Numbered from the stretch's first letter, positions 39,701-54,700 are shown. The stretch is DNA of 64,000 bases from Lingula anatina (GCF_001039355.2 NW_019775972.1:34469-98468); one strand, 5' to 3'. Notes: a model not told the origin generated them from the letters alone. Numbers and translations are program-made.

Positions 39701-42700
39701 GAACAAGTTTAAATGGAATTTAAATGCAGCCTGCTTTGAAATCAACCACCCTGACTTTTACATAACGTTCCCCCCTGGAGATTGAAAAGCATACCGTCCA
39801 ATCCTTTTCTGCAATCAGTTTTAAATTCCCCATTCACAGCTCAGAAAGTATGTCAAAATCTGACCAAAAATTTAAAAAGGAATCAAAAACACTTACCTGA
39901 AAATTAGTGCATTAACATCCATTCCTGTACTTATCACCTTTCCTAATGTCTTTAATGTTTCACTACTATAGTAAGCACGTTCAAGTGATCTCCCTAATGT
40001 GTGAGGATGGATTTAAAAAGTAATCTTACATCTAGGGGGGATGCTTTAAACATGATTACCAACATAGCTCACTAATCTTACAACGCTAATATATCACAGT
40101 ACAATCTTAAAACCCGAGATACTTTCTCATTACGTTGTCTTTAACTATACACTAGTCTCCACGTTATCTAATCCGATAACTGTCTACACACTTAATGACT
40201 CACTATAAAAAAAAAACTGATAATACCAACTGGGTTGGGAAAGGTAAACAATCAGACAGGTGAAAATAACACTCAGATTACCTCATTCTAATACAAGATA
40301 GGCATATCACAGTACCTGTACACATTCAACTTCACTTTGCCTTACACTTGCCTGTCCCTTTTTTATCCAGAATCATTCAATCTAGTCAGTTCAAGGTTGC
40401 ATTAACTATCAACTCGTGACTGCACAACTGTTGTTAAGATCTTGTGATTACAATTTCTGATCAACCACAGTTATTGGGACTTGTAACTTAGCTCAATTAC
40501 AATTGCAGCAGGAAAGACAACAGTTACAACCACTGTCTGTGGTCAGAAATCTTCACCATTGTGTCTACTACCATAGTGAGGAAATAAGTTAAGCCATCAA
40601 AACTGGAAATGCAGCTTAGGATACCAGCCTTGAGACAGTCTGATCTTATGCCGCATGATATTAAATTCAAAAATATTATTATTAATATATTTAACTGCTT
40701 TAATAGACAATAACTGAAATAGGTCAACTATGTTTGATTATACAGAGATGCTGTAAATACTGCATACATACCTCGCTTGTTCCAGTCTTTCACTTTCATT
40801 TTTATACCGTTGCTCCATTTCCAAACTGAAATGAAAAGCCAATAATCTCTAAGTGAGTTGATGGAAAAAATGGATCTACCTTGAAATGCAAATACTGTAG
40901 ATCTTATGGCACAAGTAGTTTGATAAGATATGCCCACATGAAATGGACATTCACTGAAGTTGTAAATGCATCTGCTAGCTATATTCATATCCTTTAAATA
41001 ACACAATCTATTTTTTTTTTTCAAAACCTTAAAGGGAAGGTATGTGTATGCTTCAATTATAGGTCTTTTTTGAGAAATAAAATAAATCAAAAGAAAGAAA
41101 ATAAATAAAAAAAAAGAAAAGATAAGGTTGATTTTTAAGGTTTTCCTTTTCCAAAATGAGTGATGATGATATGTCATGTTGTTGGCCAGCGAGAAGCAAA
41201 ATAGAAAACTGCAATATTCTGTAGAAGCTCAAAAGAAGAAGCATGTGTCAGCTTCATTCCATCTCTGTTTGAGTGGAGTAAGGATATATTATATAACTGA
41301 AAGATTCCACTGAATAGGTATACAATTCTTGATCTTTCAAATCATGTTTGTTCTGTTGTTGCTATAGCAATGTGATCTAAGAGCAAGCTTGAGTGCATTT
41401 TGATATACAAGCTTTTAAACAATACGCAGAACCTGGGTAACCATTGAAACAGTGAAGACCGTCAAACGAAGGAAAGGGGTCAAATTACAAATGGAGTATC
41501 AAATAGTGCAGGGATATTTTGATCTAGGTGTCAGCATTAATGACACATGTATTTCTATTATTATTGTATTGAAGACAAGGGAGGAAATAGTGTCTGCAGG
41601 CCAGGTAAAGAATGGTAGGGGGAGGAAGCAAGCAAGCAAGACTCAAATTTATTGTGAGCTTATTTTCCAAGACAAAATAAATATTTTTCAAAAAAGACTT
41701 TATGATTAAAAAAATATAACATTTTTAAAAACCTTCAGATTAAATTTATTAAATCTTTATAATATGTGCTTTGCTGCAAATGTGCACTTTAATATTTATT
41801 ATGCGTATATAGTAGTAATAATGTTAAACTGTTAATACCATCCAAGTTATTATATTAAATGTTAATTAACATTGTAACAAGTTCTTTAATAAACATAATA
41901 AAGTTAAACATGAAAACAACCATTTATTGCCCTAGTTAAAAATTATTTTAAAACATATAGATGACCCCATGCATGTACCATTTTAATGTTAAAACATAAT
42001 AATTGTCACAAAAAAAGCACATGATCCAATCCAACAAATACATATATATATAAATCAAGCCCAAAAGAACATGCAATATAAAGGCAAAGAATAAATCATT
42101 ATTAATAAAAATATATTGATGATGCTGTAAATATGCAGGAAACAAACAAACATAAAACATTCTCAGAAATAGGAGAAAGACTTCAAAATGAAGCTGTAAA
42201 ATGCATAATAAAGCCTTGGATCATGCAAGGAATGGTTACGATCTCCTACTCACCACAACTCGGTCCAAGACTGGGAGCTTTGGTTTGAAGAGAGAAAGAC
42301 AGAAATTGTGCTTTTCACATGAACATAGAACTATGTGTCTTTTATTTTCAAAATGACTGGTGCAGAACATTCAACATTTATTCACACAAGAACTACTTCA
42401 GACTGAAAATGGGACCTGAATTTGAACACAAGCCAGGTTTTATTCGATTTCCAGTCTCAAATATTCCTTGTCACAACAGTCCTAAAGAGCATGCATAGCA
42501 CACAATAAACCAGGAACACATCAGTCTAAATGCTTATAAAGTGTAAGACACTTAGGGTTGTCAATCTAGCAAATTTTATCATAGTTTACTTTAATATCTC
42601 GTGCTTTGAGTATTGCTTTCCACTGTTCCACAAGTGATATTCTATTATAAATAACATGACTGGAAAGTAATTTATATTTTTGCAGTGTTGACAACCCTGA

Positions 42701-45700
42701 ACAGTGCACCATACACTGGATAAATTAATATATATGTAACATATCTTATACAAAAATACCAGTTCTTTCTTCTGCTGTTTATTTTCATGATTATGGATAT
42801 GGTCACATACATTTTCCCCAAAAAATAATCCTATACATAAGACTTGTAATCATGTTATTTCCTACACTGAGAGGTTATGTGAAAATCATTGTTTTTCATT
42901 ATGTAAAACCATGCACACAGCAAAATGACATAAAACAATCATTATTCTGTCATATTTTATACAGGTCACACCATGCATTCTCAATGCAACCTAAAACCTA
43001 CAGAAGTTCACTCCGTGAATCCCAGAAACTTAAATTGCCAAGACTGGCCTGCCACTGGAAGGGGCTATATCTGAAATAATTGGTACCAAATCCAAAATTA
43101 CTATGGTCTCTAGATTGGATGATATAATAGATTTGAATTATTCCAATGGATAATCGCCATTCATGTGACCAAGGTCCATCGGTGGTGAGGAGGAATGTTG
43201 TGTTTGACTTATGTTATATAGTCTCTAACTTAAGAATTAGACTGGGTTCCCATAGATTTAGATCGATCTATCTGGATCGACCTAACTCCTTGGGGGTTCA
43301 CGCTCAATTGCTATCAGGTTCCGAGAGTCGAGCACGCACAAAAGTTAATTACCCCCTTACAGCTTTTAGTAGGCGGGACAGACATTTAAGCCGGTCAGGC
43401 TGAAAACAATCTAGTGAGACTCCCCACGGGGATTGATCGATCTAAAAATCTATGGGAATGCACTCTTAGTTCTATTTTAAAATCCAAATTAGAAGAAAGA
43501 ATTTTGTTTCAGTGCTTTCTCTCTGAAATGACACATCTGTGATCTGAAATTTGGAAAGTCATACTGAAATAAAATTACAGCTTTTAAGTGAATACCTGGC
43601 ACAGTGGATCAAAAAACAATCATGAATATTTTTGATCCTCTAGGCAGTGAGAAGAATACATAAGAATGGGCTTGTAGAAATCCATGCCTCTTGTGTAATG
43701 TACCACCTCCCAACAACAAGGACATAAAAATATTTCACATGCTACATACAGACATTTCCCTGTTCAATGAAATACATACACATATCTTGATAAAAATACG
43801 TAGCATGTGCAAAAAATACTTAATTAGTTGAGAAGTGAGTTAAATGTTGGGTACAAGATTCTTTAACCTGAGTAGTAGGAATAATTGATATATTTTCATA
43901 CAAAATATATCATAGATGTCAAACTGTTTTCAGGCCTCATAAATGATAATTGTTGTTTGCGATCTCGAGTCTCGGGTCTGTGATCATGAACACAAAATTA
44001 ATGACTCAAAACATTACATCATTGCACAAACATAAAATTAGTGCAAACAATTTGGGCAGCTTTCATCTGAAAACTGAATTTACGTTCGCACTATGATATT
44101 GCTGTTTGAGTCATTTATGTGGCATTTGCAATAATAACCCTAAGTGCACCATTCCACCTTTACCTTAATATGGCAGGTGCTTGCAAAGTAACCCACTTCT
44201 CAACTATACATACAAAGAGCCAGCTGCAATGAAACAGACAGACACTGTATCCATTAACTGTACACTGCACCAAATCATGCACAGCCAATATATTGTACAG
44301 CAAAGGAAAATGTCCAAGAAAACATGCCTTTCATTCTCTTTCCCCTCCCCAGCAAAATCGCACATTTTTTTGCCAGTGATACCTGTAATGATATGTAATT
44401 ACCTTGAGTTCAGCATCATTGGTGACATAGAGGTTGGTGAAGGGGACTCTCCATCTATGTCTGAGCGGTACGTGAAAATGGAGCTGACGCTGCTAGCTCG
44501 GGAGAGGCTGCCATTCAGTGGTAACGAACCTCCACCAGACTGGAATGAACAATTTATAATACAATAGAAATTTATCTTTAACACAAATCGTGAATTTTAA
44601 ATACTTGTGTTAAATCTGGATTACTAACAATGAACCATACATGTACATACTGTACACCAATTTGATTAAGTTTAGTCTTCATTTTGTTTACAAGACATTA
44701 TTGTATGATATTCTAAATACAGTGTTAACATTTATGGAATGATGACAATCTTAAAGATGCCCTTTAACTGTCACTACTTTTTTCTACAAAATAATAAAAA
44801 AGCAAGGAATGTCCACTGTAATGGTTTACCTCCTAATGAAATTACCTTTAAGTTATCATGATTAATTTTTCTGGAGTTTTCGAAAACACATATATTAACA
44901 TATGTAGGAAAACCATTACCTTCCTGTGTTCCCGTAGTTTTGCTGCTTCAATTGGATTGTTGAACCTGAACATGTTTGTTCTTCCCAGCAAAACCACATC
45001 ACCTGAGAGAGACAGAACAGAGAACTTGTAGAGGTCACAAAAAATAAAACACACAAACTGTAATCAAGGTTAATTAACTGCTACACACGTGTATGTAATA
45101 TTGATAAGTGCAAAGAAACCAAGAAACTGTCGGAACTGAATTTGTGAAATTAATAAAAATTGGCAGAATAATAAATATTGGTACAATACTTCAGAATCTG
45201 TAGGTCAACAGTTACATGGATACATCAAAGTTGTAGAAAATGACCAAAGATCTCAGAAAATAACATGTTAAAGTGAATCTTTCTGTTCCTTATTCCACAT
45301 TTTACATGTCCCACCAGTTTTTTCTTTCTCTTACCCTGAGTAAGCTTGATTGGTTCATAAATCTGCTGTCCATTCACCTGACACATAGCACCATCAAAGG
45401 GATACATGTACACTGCCCCGCCCCTGTTCTTGATAATACAGTGCTCCGACAGGATGTCTGGACCTGATAACACTGTGTAGAAACAACAAGGGAAAATTCT
45501 AAATCGTGTTCATTAGATGTGCAGCATTGTGCTTTACAGACAGCTGACACATTGAAATATTTTCTAGCGAGACGTTAATAAATAAACCTTTGTCCCAAGC
45601 ATTTCAATCAATGGAAAATGTGCATAAAAATGGTGAAATATCTTACCAATAGATATGACAAAATTATTTTGACAGAAATACTTCAGTGTTTTTAGTTAGA

Positions 45701-48700
45701 AATAAAATTTCACTGGAGAGACAACATACCAATATCTTGGTCCCTGGTAGAATCCTCTCGCCCTATGGAAGTTTTTCCTTCCTGAAATATTCAATGAAAT
45801 GTTGGATACAGTTAATTTCGACTGTACATTTTCAAGATACTTTCCATATCAAATTTACGAGCCAAAAAAACTAATACTTTAAAACGTGGATGAATACCTG
45901 CCTTGTTATAGCAACATAAATAACATACATTTAATCAGACCTTCTTGACCAATTGTGAATTTCTAATTATTAGTAACAAACCCTTTACTTTAAGGGTATA
46001 CATAATGACCCTTGCACTCAACATATCGTCACCAAAACCAATACCATTTCTTTATGGTTATGGTGGTTCATGATAATTCTTGCACTGACGTAATCTTAAT
46101 CCATATGAATACTGTTCTTTATCTTAAATGTATTGTAGAAAATCCCCATACAGAGTATATTGTTTTCTATACCCATTATACCTGTCCTTTATTTACCTTA
46201 AGGTGGTACATAATAATCCCTGTACTGAGTATATCGTCATCCATACCAATAAGATGAGGTAGCTGAGAGTCGACTATCACACCCATAGACTTGGTTCTAC
46301 GCACTGGTCTTGAAATACAGATATTGGATTCCTAAAACAGAGAGAGAATATTTAAGTCGTTTATTATCTTCATATTTGTAACAGACTGAGGGTAATCAGA
46401 GTGCAGCAGTCTCATCAGCTCTAAGAATTAGTGTGTAAACCAAACTTTGAAAAAAAAAAATTACAGAATGATACCTTTTTCAGAAATATATATATATTTC
46501 TCAATATCCGCCATATATGAATGACTACAAAAATGCTGCATATATAATCTCAACTGAATCTCTAAAAATCTTCATTAAAAAAACTTCCCACACTTACAGC
46601 CATGATACTGTGAGCTTCATTCCACTTGTCTATCCAGTTCTGTGTAAGCTTCTGAGCCTAGGGGCAGAAATGAAATAATCAAAGCTAATCCTGCACTTCT
46701 AGATACTTCTCCACAACTTACCTTTTCAGACTTTTTTTCTCAAAATCAATACTTATAAATGAGGAGTAGGTGTAAAAATAGATTACAGAAAATTATCAGC
46801 TGAGAAACTAAAAGGAAAATATTGAATTATATGACTAATCAATCTTGAAATCAATGCTAGTTTTTTTCCTTTCACAGACATAATTTCTGAATATATGAAG
46901 AAATGTTATCCATGCGTTATATGCACACTAATTTTTTTAATTACCTTTTCTTCATTTTCTAGCAATTTTTCTGCGATAGTGCCCCCACTGTCAATCTCAT
47001 TCAGCATCATGGAGCCAGCCTGCAAAAATAATGGACATAACCTTACAAAATGCCTTAGAATTAGAATTCTCACATTACAGTGGATCAAACAAATATCAGG
47101 CAACATGTGTCTCGGTTATTCAGTTAAAATGCAGTAAGTTATTAAACAAAGGTCACAATTATTGACTATAACAAAAAAAAAAAAAAAAAAAAAAGAAAAA
47201 ACTTTACAAAAATCTAGGGTGAAATAAGCAATTCTGAATATTAATATTTCAAATCTAATTTCCTGCTCTTATACAAAGATCATGCACGGAATGTGTCTTC
47301 TTTATATGATTTCCTTTCATTTGAAGTACTTCATTAATCAACTCCACAAAAAAATCACAGATACTGCAAATATATATCAACTGTGAGTTATGTAATTGTA
47401 GAATTGACAAATTTTGCCATTATTATGATAATAATAATAACAATGTACCAGCATAGCACATAACATGGGTGATATATAAACATCAGGCTCATTAGATAAT
47501 ACATTACAACAACACAAAACAGTTACCTCTCACATTCACTATCACGCCTAAAAAAATCTGTTTATACATAAGGAAGATTTAAACATCAAGCATACTTAAT
47601 CTGAATAAAATGCCAAGAAAAGCAGACACATACTAAAGCAAAGCAAAAGAAACAGTGTCCTTAAAGCAAAAGTTATCTGGGATTCAAAAAGCAGGATTCC
47701 TGAAACTAAGAGTTAAAATTATATAGGTGGCAACTACACTGATACTGCACAGCGGAGTGATATTAGAAAAGCTTTGAAACAAACAACCATTTAACTTCTG
47801 CTATCAAAGCTACTCCAGCCGATAAATATAAAAAAGGTTAATAAGCTTTCTAAGTGGTGCCTGTAAGCCCTGAAATAACAGTGAATCAGTTATAAAGGTG
47901 TGGGAATATCGAGGGGGCGTGTCCTCTACCTGATTGACAGGAGTTTTACCATGCCATGACAGGTGACGAGCCAGGCGATGCCTTGGGTGGGATTCGCTAA
48001 CTGGGATTTTTGACTGAAATCAAGAAAGCACGTCCATCAAGAAAAAGCACAAAGCTCAACCAACTATCAACCTCTTCATATTCTCTATTCATGAAAAATT
48101 CTAATCTGAAGCTGTCAGGTTGGTTGAAAAACTGACTACAAGTGGGCATGTCCAACTTTTGGTTGACAAGTTATGCAGAAGCAGGAATCGAGAGATGAGG
48201 ATCTTTTAGCAGCAAATTTCACTGAAACCCATTAAAACATGCAGAGAAGCAAAGATGCAGAAAAATGAAATTATTTCTAAATTATGCAGTAGACTTCACA
48301 AAAATTATAAAATTAAATCAAAGATGCAAGCAAGATGAAAAAAACTAAAGTAGTTTAATACGGACACATCTTTAAAAATTGACAGTTTCATTTCATTACC
48401 AAACCATCACATGAAATAGAGTTCAAATCTTCAATGAAAAATAACCGAGATAATTCTGACAACTGGTATTTTTTATCTAGAGCAGTACCTACCATGTGTG
48501 CATGACACAGCAATTGCTTGAGCCTCTCAATTTCATTCCTCAATTCACGTATTAGCCGGACATTGTTATCCTGAAAGTGCACAAAAAAATAAACATGTTC
48601 ACAGGGGAAAAAATCAAGTATATCAATACCATGACAGAGCAATTCCTGAAACATAATACAATCCAACTTAAGAACAGTTTTTCAAATTTTAATACCATTT

Positions 48701-51700
48701 CAAGAGATTTTATAATAACTTCTCTTTTTATGTAAAATCTAGGTTTATAATTAAAAAGGATTCTGGTTTATCACAATATAAACCATGATAAATCTCAGAC
48801 AGTCCAACCCTCACTTACTTCATTGACTGTGGGTTTGTTGATTATGCTTTTGGCTCTCTGTGCATAGCGTAATGTGCTGAGGGTTTCATTGTAGTATGTG
48901 TCTGCTGGAGTGATGGCTAAAATGGAAAAAATCAATAACCTAAAGTTCAGCATAAATTTTTAAAAGACTGTCTTACTAAAGCTGGCTTTAATTGTAAGCG
49001 TATATATGTATCTAGCTATTTAAAATAGCATCGATATTTTAAACTTAGCTATTGCAACATTTTAGAGCATTTTAACTTTTTAAAACGTTTTAGAGAATGG
49101 GCAAATGTCTTTATTTTAGTGGACTACAACTGTTTTTATCCTGCAATATAGTACACTAGTACACTATCTGCCTCAAAGTGAAGACCAACTTTCATCTTCT
49201 ACAAACAAAGTTTAGATCAGACTTGGGTAAAGTCATTGCATTAGTTGAGACAACATTTACAACAGCACAATGCATCATTCTTCACAAAATCAAGATGACA
49301 TCATCAAAATACCAAGAATATTTTGTATTAACCATAATATAAATAACTTACTTGCAATCATGATAGTCTTGGAGTTTCCCCCTAAGCTTTCTTTGAGCAG
49401 CCATGTGAGGACGGAGTCTCTGTATGGGATAAAAGGTTTGACGTTTCTCCTGTTCGGAGATCCTGAGCTGTTTAACGCATCCTTACTGTGTTCACTGTCA
49501 AAACTGAGGCTGGAGCCCAGGCTTTCAGTGCCCCAAGAACGCACAGATTTTTCAGCTGAAAATTTAATTGTACAACTGACAGCCATGTTTTCTTATCTAC
49601 AGCCATGTTTTCTTATCTATCTTTCAGAACAATCTACTCGTGCTGTTACCAATGAGAGATCTGGCAAATTATAATATCAAGATGGCTGTTTCAGGATGTA
49701 CTGTTGCTGTCAAATTCATATTCTTCAAAATAATATAAAGACATCACAATGCTTTACACTTTATTGTCACAGAGCAACAAAGTAATGACCATTTTAAAGA
49801 AAAGGAGCAACTTTCATCCGATTCCACCAACAATTGTAATATCGACAATAATAGTAATAAAATAATAATTCTCTACATGAATGAGTGTAACAAAAGCTCA
49901 GTGCTATAATTCATAATTAAGTAGACTCTTTACTACCCCCCCCCCCCCCCCGGTTCTCCTAGTATATTAATGACCTTCACCCTACTTACCTAAAGCTTTG
50001 ATCACATTGCCTAATGTAACTAAGGATTTGTTGATGTTAGCACCTTCTTTGAGTCGAGTTGTACCATCTTCTTTGCTACTTGCACTAGGATCTGCCCTCT
50101 CACTGTATTAACAATAGGGGAATCAAATTAAGGTACTAATTAGTAATATATAGCATTATCAAGGTATTAGAAGATACCATTAAAAGTTTAGTAGCTCAGT
50201 AACTATTATAGTGATGCAATACTGATAAGGCATAAAAATTGCAAAAAAAAAGGTATTATTATTTTTTTTTTTTGCATAAACAAAAGTTTCAATAATCAGT
50301 TTTTTCTTTTGACAGAAATTATATCATTAACTATAAAAACTATACTTTCATAATGTCCTCTGATTTTCTAAAAAATTGACAAATAAACAAACCAAGAACA
50401 AAAACAAATAAAAACAAGTGTTACATGACTACTGTCTGTGCTTGAAAAATACTCCATAAAGCCACCAAGTAGTAAAAACCACTAAAATATGTATGGTAAA
50501 CCGCAAATTGAGAAAGATACATGTTGTGGGGAATCTAATATAAAAAACCTACTTACTTAAATTCTGTTCACATCAAGTTCAATTTAGACCTGTCCTTGGC
50601 TCATATGGCTACTAGACATGTAACTTTGATTAACTAGTGGTTTTGCCCCCTCCCAATCCCCCCCCCCCCTCCAAAAAAAAAAAAATTAGTACCATTGTGT
50701 GTTGACGATATACAAACACACAGCATATGATACTGGGTACATTAATAATTCAGCAATGTGTTTGTCTGCTAGCCATACTTAAAAACCATTAACAGCTATA
50801 AGATAAATCTGATGTGAATGTGCCTTCTGTCACTTACCTGCCAGCCAGATCTACTAAATGGATTTTGCTGACTTTCTCACTTGGGAGATCCGCATCTAAT
50901 TTGGCCTGGAAAGTCGGTGAGCAAAATTAAAGCTTAATGTAAACTGGGCACTTAAATTTCGATCAGTGAATCAACCACAGACTGCTTGGACAAGATAATG
51001 CACTGGATTCACACCCATTTAGTTCAAATACAGTTCACATAAAGAAATCAATGTAAACATTATTTAACATCTGAGCCAAAACCTATAAAAAATATGGTGC
51101 AAGTAAAGCTATTTCAGTTGCTAAAAAATTATCTATCACAGTATCATAACCTCGATAAAATATAACAAAAAATTTAAAATGAGACCAAAATATCCTTTTC
51201 CATTCATCCTGTATTATTCTCTCCTTTCAATTTTGGCCTAAAGATGGCGCCAAGAGTCACACAATTCATCAACTCAACAGTACATGTACAGTAGCTACGC
51301 AATTACACATTAATAAAGTGGACTACCTGCTGATGTCTAGCAATCATGAAGTTATTAATATGATTTACTAGTGTCAGACATGTACATAATATAAAATATA
51401 CTATCCTGCCACAGTTTTGTGACAATGTATTGTGCAGCCTTGGATTTATCATACATATATGCCTAAAACCAAAGAGAAAGAATTTTCTACAGAAGCAATT
51501 GTATTTTTTCATCAACTTGGTATTCAGAGAATTTCTGATACCAGCATTATACCTCTAAAACTGAAAAAAATTCAAAAACCTAGGGCACAGAAAGTGTTTG
51601 TTATCATCATCACTATTATAATATATTATTTCTTTTGGTTTCAAAGAAATATTTCAAAAGCAGAAGCAGCAACTCTGAAACTTAGCTAGAAAAGGGCCTG

Positions 51701-54700
51701 CTGCTGAAGTGCACTATAAGAGTTATATGGGGTTGAAAGTTTTGTGGCCTTGGGTGGTCTTGAACTTTCTGGAACATCAACCAATAACTTTGTCAATTTA
51801 CTGGAAAGACCCCGAAAACAACTGCAATACATATTTCAATCATAAATCAATACCTGGGATTTATTTGTTCTTTAGAAATGTTTTATTGAAGCATGTCACA
51901 CTCATATTTGACCCATGTGTCACAGGGCTGAGAGTAAAACCACTGAGCTGAACAGAGTTGCGTAGATATTTACTAACCATGACGCACTCGGTGGCACTAG
52001 AGACGTCCAATATTGTGGAAGACCCCAGTGACTCGTGGGAAGCATGCTTTTTCGACTCAATTGTCTCGGAAAACCAAATGTGGATCAACAGAGCCACAAA
52101 AGCAACACAGCCACCAGAGGCACTCCTCTGTGATTTCATTTTAGTAGGTGACTTTGAATATCAAAACCCAATATTTGCTCTTTAATTAAGCATGCCCTAA
52201 TTAATTTGCCGCACAACAAAACTTTGCAAGGGGAGGTAAAGGATCAGATTTCATACCCAGCAGTAGAGAATACATGTCACAAGGTTGCCTTTCATAACAT
52301 TCTTGAGTAAATTATAAAAACAAAACTTTGATATAAAAGAAAGTGTCAAAACGGGCATGAACCTTTTTCATTTCACTGGTGTTTCCAACTTAAACTAACA
52401 GTATTGTTTTCAAGTGATCAGAAGTTCTCTGCCAAGACTTGTGGCTAAGGTGAACATTATCTGCTTATTTAATACCCCGTTCACACTACGCTCAGTTATC
52501 CGGATAAATTGCGAATTAGGTCACAATTCGAATAAATGCAGTAGTGTGAACGCAAGAGGATTTTTGTAATGTGCATTTTCAAAATCCTGCAAGCGAGGTG
52601 GATTTCTAAGCGTGATCCGGATAACTTACCGGAATCGACACCTGTACAGATCTTACTGCGCATGTGTGCAGATAAGTGCTGGTATCTATGAACGCTTTTT
52701 TATTACTTTAGTGATTGCACCAAACGTATTTGGAGATCACCACTCACTACAACATGAGGAAACAAACTTATTTTGCCATCTCATGCTTCCCAAGAATGCT
52801 GGAATGTCTTTTTGAGATACATTTGCCGTCACACTTTTTTGTTGGTATTTTGAGTTTTCCAGTGCGGCGCATGCGCGAGTGTTCAAAACAGGAAGTTAAA
52901 CCTGAAATTTTCAACGTGGGATTCGGATTCGCTTAGCGAGTGTGAACGCAATACCGAATCGGATTCCTCACGAAAAAATCCGAATTATAGAAATGCGCAT
53001 TTTGGAACTGTAGTGTGAACGGGGTATAAGGTAGCTGTAACCCCTTTTGCTAAACAATTGAAAGAGATGACATAAAAACATTCTGGAACTCAATAGCACC
53101 CTTGAGCTACAAGGTACACAGAAGAAAAATACACGGTCCACACTTCACAATACTTAACGGATTCCTTGCACATAAAAAGAGTTCAACGGCACAAAACCCC
53201 ATAAGGAAAATTTAAACAAGATCGGATAACATCTTACTTTTTGGTGTTGTGTTAAGCATTCTTTTTTGTATGTGTAACCAACAGGGGGTTATAAAAGTCT
53301 GAATTTTATTAGAAACATTTTGGAAATACAACCCCTCACCCAAGTTTGTTTTTTTGTCTATTAAGGGGTACAGACAAAATGTGTTCTAGAATTTCACTGA
53401 TTTTTCTACATTATTTCATATTTGAATCAAAACTTCAAAACTTTCAAGTAGACAGATGGTATCTGATTCTCATTCTTATTCAGCTATGTCTAAAATTTTG
53501 ACAGAATGCTGCAATCTGCAATCTGCATTCAGCGCACTGAGAAACAAATGATACATCAGTTTATATCATGGGAAGTTTACCAATGAGACTTTAAAATATT
53601 CACCATTTGCATGATCTGCCACATTTATATCATACCAAAATAAACATTTAGAAAGAAACAAGTAAAACAATGTTATAAATGTGTACATTTGAATGAACAC
53701 AGTGCACCTTTTTTCTCACCATATATGTAAACAAAAAGGCAGCAATTGTCTATTTAATATTTTGTTGGGAATTGATTGTAAACGCTCGCAAACATCTTGT
53801 TCCATGTCATTTCGCAAATCCAATGACAAAGATACAATTTAAAAATGTATATAATATGCACCCATACATATACCCCTCACATACATCTAGCATACATGGA
53901 TCCTAGCATACATGTACATCAACCACCCATCAACCACCCAACAAAACACTGAATTAAGAATTACAGAAGTTTGGTACTTGAGGTCAAAATAACAAGTGAG
54001 CCAGAGCAGGACAGTTTGAGATGGGAAATTAATGTAATATTTGTTTTCTCTGAGCTATTTCCATACACTGACTATTGGTCATGTTGAAATATCCACATTC
54101 AATCATTTAGCAGTACCTAAGCACATATTTGCTGAGGGTTCCTAAATATTTTCTTTATTCATAGCCATTCGATCTTTGGTTATTCATAAGAGAAAATGCA
54201 AACATGATCAGAAAACAACCATCTCTTGGCTGAACTAGCAAGGAGAGCTAATGTTACACAACACCAGAGATGGTAAGCCTGTGGCCTTGAAAGATCATCT
54301 GGGTAATGGGATAACACAAATACAAGTGTCATAATGGAGGCAGCCAGTCATGTCTAAAATGCCAACAGTATATGAGAATCTAAATTTGGTGCACAAATGC
54401 TGATTAGTTGTCATTTCTCCCAGTTAGAAAAGGAAAGATCTGTCTCACACCATATTTGACCAAAATTGACAGCAACATTGCCAAATATTACTTGGTCACT
54501 TAAACCAAATATAAAGCTGTAATAAGATGGAATATCAAAATACCACATTTTACTTGTAAAGGGCATGCTGGCATTTTTTTAAATAGAATTTAAAACTTAT
54601 TTCAATCTAATCTATAATCTTCAAAAACATCAATGTTTTTGAATATTACAATAAATTTGACAATTTATGCATGTTCAGAATGTAAGCAAGCAGACAGGTG

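Larger units (their letters stand above)
35603..40771 (-). other. Intron (5.2 kb)
   Basis: Longest internal intron. It contains the duplicated 365-bp segments around an N (36374-37146) and an inverted-repeat element (39019-39292). A 28-nt stretch at about 39896-39923 has splice-like borders but a length that breaks the frame. The open frame at 37753-38031 has no recognisable features. Confidence 0.8.
40826..44402 (-). other. Intron (3.6 kb)
   Basis: Donor GTAATT at 44402, acceptor TTTCAG at 40826. It contains the candidate 24-nt microexon (42254-42277) and a short inverted-repeat element (43247-43458). Remaining sequence is AT-rich without recognised features. Confidence 0.8.

Noticed and set aside
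39896-39923. 28-nt segment between AG and GTAAGT
   Set aside because: Its length is not a multiple of three and the flanking exons already join in phase.
41452-41709. Plus-strand frame of 85 codons, Lys-rich
   Set aside because: Intronic, AT-rich, without start context or recognisable sequence.
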